Position numbers and translations under genes: made by a program | Shown here: one piece after another, positions 6,569 through 9,145 of the stretch | Numbering within the stretch: position 1 is the first letter of the stretch | Layout of the letters: each line of letters begins with the position of its first letter | DNA from: Methanolobus sp. UBA118 | Lineage (GTDB): Archaea; Halobacteriota; Methanosarcinia; Methanosarcinales; Methanosarcinaceae | Direction of reading: 5' to 3' | Assembly (NCBI GenBank): GCA_002508635.1 | Contig: DACO01000070.1 | Span: forward strand, 1 to 9,145 | Length of the DNA: 9,145 bases | Notes under the pieces: model-generated | The model's input: only the letters and a program-made list of their open reading frames with translations | What the model was told of the DNA's origin: nothing | The model's database searches: none

Positions 6569-8419
6569 TCACATCGGACGCACGGTCACGGTCTCGCCTT
6601 CCTCCACCGCATCCAGCACGCTTTCTGCCACGGTTGAGTCGTTCCTGACCTTTATATCTCCATGACGGCCTACAGTTGCCGAGAACAGGAATTTGTCCTC
6701 TGCATATATCTCCACATCCTGCGCTGCCAGTTCCGGAACGTTGAGGATCACGTGCCTGTCTGTACGCTCGATGATGGGGCGCTGGGGCTTGATATCCTTT
6801 TCTTCGCGCTGCTTTTTTTGCTCATTTTCATCGGACCTGCGTACGTCAATGTGGATACCTAGCATCCTCTCGATATCATCAATGGTGCTGCCGCCCTTGC
6901 CGATAATGCGGGGCAGGTCCTTCTCACGAACCTTGACCAGCGCGCGGTTGTCCGAGACCATCTCAACGCTCACAGGGCCGCTGGCATAGTCCTCCAGCAC
7001 TTCCTGCACCTCACCCTCCGCAAGTTTCCAGGAGGGTTTTCTCTCCTGCTCCTCTCCCAGTGGCATCACCACGACCTGCTCGCCGTATGTGTATATCTCG
7101 AACTCGCTCTTTCCGGTCTCAAAGTCCGATATCAGGATGACGGGTCTTGCGAGATCCTGTTCCATCATACCCGCGGGCACCTTCACGGTGAACTGGAGGA
7201 TCTGCACCTTGGCAACCTCTCCCTTATCGATGAAGATCACAGTGTCAACGACCTGCGGTATCACACCAAGCTCGACCCTGCCGATAAGTCTCTGGATAGC
7301 ATCCACGGCCCGGTTGGCATGCACGACTCCTATCATGCCCACACCGGCAAGTCGCATGTCCGAGAATATCTCAAAGTCCTTTGTCTTGCGTACCTCGTCG
7401 TAGATTGTATAATCCGGGCGTACAAGCAGGAGCACGTCTGCGGTGTTCTCCAGGCTGTCATCAAGGGGTGCATACTGTGTGATCTCGTTCGGTACCTGCA
7501 GGTCCCTTGGGGATTCCATGGTCTTGACAACAAATCCTTTGTTGTTAAGGTAGGTTGCCACACCTGCTGCAAAGGTGGACTTGCCTGCACCGGGAGGTCC
7601 TGAGATCAGTATTCCTCTCTGGTCGCGTATTCTCTCTTTGAGCTTATCACTGAGGCGGTACTGTTCAAGTGACACGGATGCCACAGGGCGTACTGCGGTT
7701 ATCTCGAAATCATCGGAGAACGGTGGGTTTGCAATGGCTATTCTCATATTGCCTATCTGGAGAACCGATGCCCCGCTGAAGGAAAGTTCGAAGAATGAGT
7801 TATGGTCCGAGCGTGCCCTGTCAAGCAGCTCCCTTGACATATCCTTCAGTTCCCCGTAAGTGCTGGGTACATCACCTATCTTTACGTACCTCACATCCCC
7901 GATGGATCCCTTCTTTGCCATGGGCCGGACACCGTTTTTAAGGTGCACCGACATGGTATCCGATGTGAAGAACTTCTCTATGCTCAGGGGCTCCGGGTCC
8001 TTTGGTTCGGGCTTGATGAATTCAACGTCTATTCCCATGGCCTTTGCGACCATGGACTGTATCCTGTCACCTGTGATGAACTTCGCTCCAAGCTCGATTG
8101 CCGTTTCCCGTATCAGGGAATCGATCTCCCCTCCCCTGGCAAGTTTTACCTGGTCGAGGTTCGGCCTTTTGCCATGGAAGAAAAGCTTGATCCTATTCTC
8201 GTTTGCCAGATCTTGCAGCCTCTGCAACTCTTCGAGTCCCTCGAATCCGATCTCAAGTCCGCGGTTGGCCTGTGCTTCAAGCTCCGCCACCACGGCTTCG
8301 GGAATAACTATACTGGAACCTTTGAAATCTCCCCTTTTCACGCCTTCAGAAATGATCGCATCTATAACTGAACTCGTATCAGGGACGACTTTCTGTCCGT
8401 CCTTGCTACCTTCTATCAT
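6569..8419 (-). CDS. PIN domain – PilT/VirB11-like ATPase – KH domain protein
   Basis: A 616-residue, three-part protein of an archaeal family with a conserved architecture but no settled function; an RNA-directed role is inferred. Seen: an N-terminal PIN nuclease domain (about 10-130) with acidic residues D14, E46, D100 and D118 in place; a secretion-type RecA-fold ATPase with Walker A GPPGAGKS (274-281), an Asp-box-like DEVR (341-344) and His-box GVVHAN (H367); and a KH RNA-binding domain with IIGKGG (GKGG 507-510). A charged linker (KKQREEKD) and an extra C-terminal β-rich segment follow. No signal peptide or membrane segment, so it is not a pilus motor despite its PilT-like ATPase. ATG 8419 lacks a clear Shine-Dalgarno, but a TATA-like AATTATAGA lies about 26 nt upstream, suggesting a leaderless mRNA. 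Confidence 0.92.
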   Translation of the reverse strand: MIEGSKDGQKVVPDTSSVIDAIISEGVKRGDFKGSSIVIPEAVVAELEAQANRGLEIGFEGLEELQRLQDLANENRIKLFFHGKRPNLDQVKLARGGEIDSLIRETAIELGAKFITGDRIQSMVAKAMGIDVEFIKPEPKDPEPLSIEKFFTSDTMSVHLKNGVRPMAKKGSIGDVRYVKIGDVPSTYGELKDMSRELLDRARSDHNSFFELSFSGASVLQIGNMRIAIANPPFSDDFEITAVRPVASVSLEQYRLSDKLKERIRDQRGILISGPPGAGKSTFAAGVATYLNNKGFVVKTMESPRDLQVPNEITQYAPLDDSLENTADVLLLVRPDYTIYDEVRKTKDFEIFSDMRLAGVGMIGVVHANRAVDAIQRLIGRVELGVIPQVVDTVIFIDKGEVAKVQILQFTVKVPAGMMEQDLARPVILISDFETGKSEFEIYTYGEQVVVMPLGEEQERKPSWKLAEGEVQEVLEDYASGPVSVEMVSDNRALVKVREKDLPRIIGKGGSTIDDIERMLGIHIDVRRSDENEQKKQREEKDIKPQRPIIERTDRHVILNVPELAAQDVEIYAEDKFLFSATVGRHGDIKVRNDSTVAESVLDAVEEGETVTVRPM

Positions 8420-8440
8420 AATGAGCTCTATGAAGTGGAT

Positions 8441-8449
8441 TCTATAATT
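8441..8449 (-). promoter_or_regulatory. TATA-like box for the PIN–ATPase gene (leaderless start)
   Basis: The minus strand reads AATTATAGA, centred about 26 nt before ATG 8419. That is the spacing expected if transcription begins at the start codon. The absence of a ribosome binding site supports this, but the element is short. Confidence 0.35.
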
Positions 8450-8460
8450 CAGTTGCGACC

Positions 8461-8489
8461 CCGGTAAGCCGGTAGTGGCACCACCGGTA
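8461..8489. repeat. Three CCGGTA units with overlapping hairpins between the PIN–ATPase gene and hisI
   Basis: CCGGTA occurs at 8461-8466, 8469-8474 and 8484-8489. CCGGT (8469-8473) can pair with ACCGG (8483-8487), or GTGG with CCAC inside it. It lies after the hisI stop on the minus strand, so it could attenuate or end hisI transcription, but no T-tract follows it on that strand. Confidence 0.35.
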
Positions 8490-8518
8490 GATATTTTCCC
8501 GGGTTCGCATCAGAAACA

Positions 8519-8884
8519 TCAGTAAACGTCTTCAGGGTCGAATATTTTCTTCCCTGTTATATCTCCTTCGATTGTGCGGTAAAAGCATGATCTGTAGCCT
8601 GTGTGGCATGCGCCGCCTTCCTGCTCGACCATGACAAGTACCGCATCCATGTCGCAATCGATGTAGATTGCTTTTACATCCTGCATATGGCCTGAGCTCT
8701 CTCCTTTTTTCCAGAGTTTGCCACGGCTGCGGCTCCAGTAGTGGACTATTCCTGTTTCAATGGTCTTCTCGAGTGCTTCCCTGTTCATAAAAGCGGACAT
8801 GAGCACTTCCTTTGTATCATTGTCCTGTGCAATTGCCTGTATCAGGCCGTTATCATCATACTTCAGCTCATCCAGATCTATCAT
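8519..8884 (-). CDS. hisI: Phosphoribosyl-AMP cyclohydrolase
   Basis: Third step of histidine biosynthesis: opens the adenine ring of phosphoribosyl-AMP to give ProFAR, in the cytoplasm. 121 residues, the size of a monofunctional HisI; there is no fused HisE pyrophosphohydrolase domain. Seen: YWSRSRGKLWKKGESSGH (49-66); the metal-binding DCDMDAV (D76, C77, D78, D80); and GGACHTGYRSCF with C93 and C100, so the three zinc cysteines (C77, C93, C100) and the Mg2+ aspartates are all present. ATG 8884 has GGTGA four bases upstream. The gene is upstream of, and co-directional with, the PIN–ATPase gene (99-bp gap) and divergent from the KaiC/RadA-like gene. No other his gene is in the window, as is common in archaea with scattered his genes. 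Confidence 0.96.
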   Translation of the reverse strand: MIDLDELKYDDNGLIQAIAQDNDTKEVLMSAFMNREALEKTIETGIVHYWSRSRGKLWKKGESSGHMQDVKAIYIDCDMDAVLVMVEQEGGACHTGYRSCFYRTIEGDITGKKIFDPEDVY

Positions 8885-8935
8885 GGTGTCACCGGTATTC
8901 TCTTAATATTTTTAATTAACAGCAATCACTAATTG

Positions 8936-8950
8936 ATATATACTATAAAA
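8936..8950 (-). promoter_or_regulatory. TATA-like region for hisI
   Basis: On the minus strand TTTTATAGTATATAT precedes hisI. Initiation about 25 nt downstream (near 8914) would give a leader of about 30 nt containing the GGTGA site. A second A/T run (about 8903-8915) would be too close to keep that site. The region is so A/T-rich that assignment is uncertain. Confidence 0.3.
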
Positions 8951-8963
8951 GTCTATTATCTAT

Positions 8964-8977
8964 CAATATAAATATAA
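8964..8977 (+). promoter_or_regulatory. TATA-like region for the KaiC/RadA-like gene
   Basis: CAATATAAATATAA precedes ATG 9033 by about 60 nt. A start near 8997 would leave a leader of about 35 nt carrying the GGGTGA site. CTATAAAAG at 8943-8951 is an alternative further upstream. Confidence 0.3.
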
Positions 8978-9032
8978 TTACTACACAATTATAGCTGTAA
9001 GTTTAACGATTACATTTACAGAGGGTGAAAAC

Positions 9033-9145
9033 ATGGATTATAGTTTCGATGGAACCGGAGGATATCGTATTCCCACCGGTATAAGCGGATTGGATGTACA
9101 GCTTGGAGGAGGTGTTCCTCCAGGCACGACAATACTTGCACTGGG
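9033..9145 (+). CDS. KaiC/RadA-like RecA-superfamily ATPase (5' end only)
   Basis: The first 37 codons are visible, then the window ends. Residues 12-37 (RIPTGISGLDVQLGGGVPPG onward, then TTILAL) match the approach to the P-loop in KaiC/RadA-type ATPases, where a TGIxGLDxxLGGGxPxG segment precedes Walker A; the Walker A itself is just outside. Start ATG 9033 is backed by GAGGGTGA at 9021-9028 with a 4-nt spacer. Many methanogens carry several such KaiC-like or RadA-like paralogues of unclear role (signalling, archaellum-associated or DNA repair), and which one this is cannot be told from 37 residues. Confidence 0.8.
   Translation, partial: MDYSFDGTGGYRIPTGISGLDVQLGGGVPPGTTILAL

Noticed and set aside
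8440..8518. tRNA remnant, because GGTTCGCATC resembles a T-loop
   Set aside because: The flanking bases do not form a T-stem, and no acceptor, D or anticodon arm can be drawn on either strand.
1..9145. CRISPR array, insertion-sequence transposase or integrase
   Set aside because: No regularly spaced repeats and no transposase or recombinase motifs were found on either strand.

Overview
The window looks like a chromosomal segment of a methanogenic archaeon, most likely within the Methanosarcinales/Methanosarcinaceae. That placement is inference from gene content and style: a PIN–ATPase–KH protein of the archaeal type, a stand-alone HisI, a KaiC/RadA-like ATPase, A/T-rich TATA-like boxes about 25 nt upstream of starts, and GGAG/GGTGA ribosome binding sites. 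No rRNA, tRNA, CRISPR array or recognisable insertion sequence is present.

Layout. On the minus strand, 1-1123 is the bulk of a UDP-glucose 6-dehydrogenase gene whose 3' end runs off the window. A 156-bp A/T-rich divergent region (1124-1279) holds a strong 33-bp dyad. The plus-strand genes follow. At 1280-4399 is a large, markedly A/T-rich gene for a PLD-nuclease-like/SF2 helicase/DUF3427 fusion. At 4538-5095 is a G/C-richer class I SAM-dependent methyltransferase. A 454-bp non-coding stretch full of repeats and hairpins comes next. At 5550-6419 is a back-to-back mntA-hepT pair, a nucleotidyltransferase antitoxin and HEPN RNase toxin. On the minus strand, 6569-8419 encodes the PIN–ATPase–KH protein, with a good hairpin-plus-U-tract terminator, and 8519-8884 encodes HisI. 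At 9033 a KaiC/RadA-type ATPase gene starts on the plus strand and is cut by the window end.

Interpretation. The two ends carry conserved housekeeping genes (sugar-nucleotide synthesis, histidine biosynthesis, PIN–ATPase). The middle (about 1.2-6.4 kb) reads as an accessory patch: a foreign-looking helicase-nuclease of the type found in defence islands, a toxin-antitoxin pair, and a repeat-rich spacer. I see no complete restriction-modification, BREX or DISARM operon. The helicase and mntA-hepT appear to be separate transcription units.

The least explained signals are non-coding. They are the 13/14-paired dyad between ugd and the helicase, a 27-nt inverted repeat (24/27) at 5146-5172 and 5352-5378 whose arms are each a hairpin, and a 10-bp perfect palindrome around a TATA-like core upstream of mntA, one arm of which overlaps a 14-bp direct repeat.
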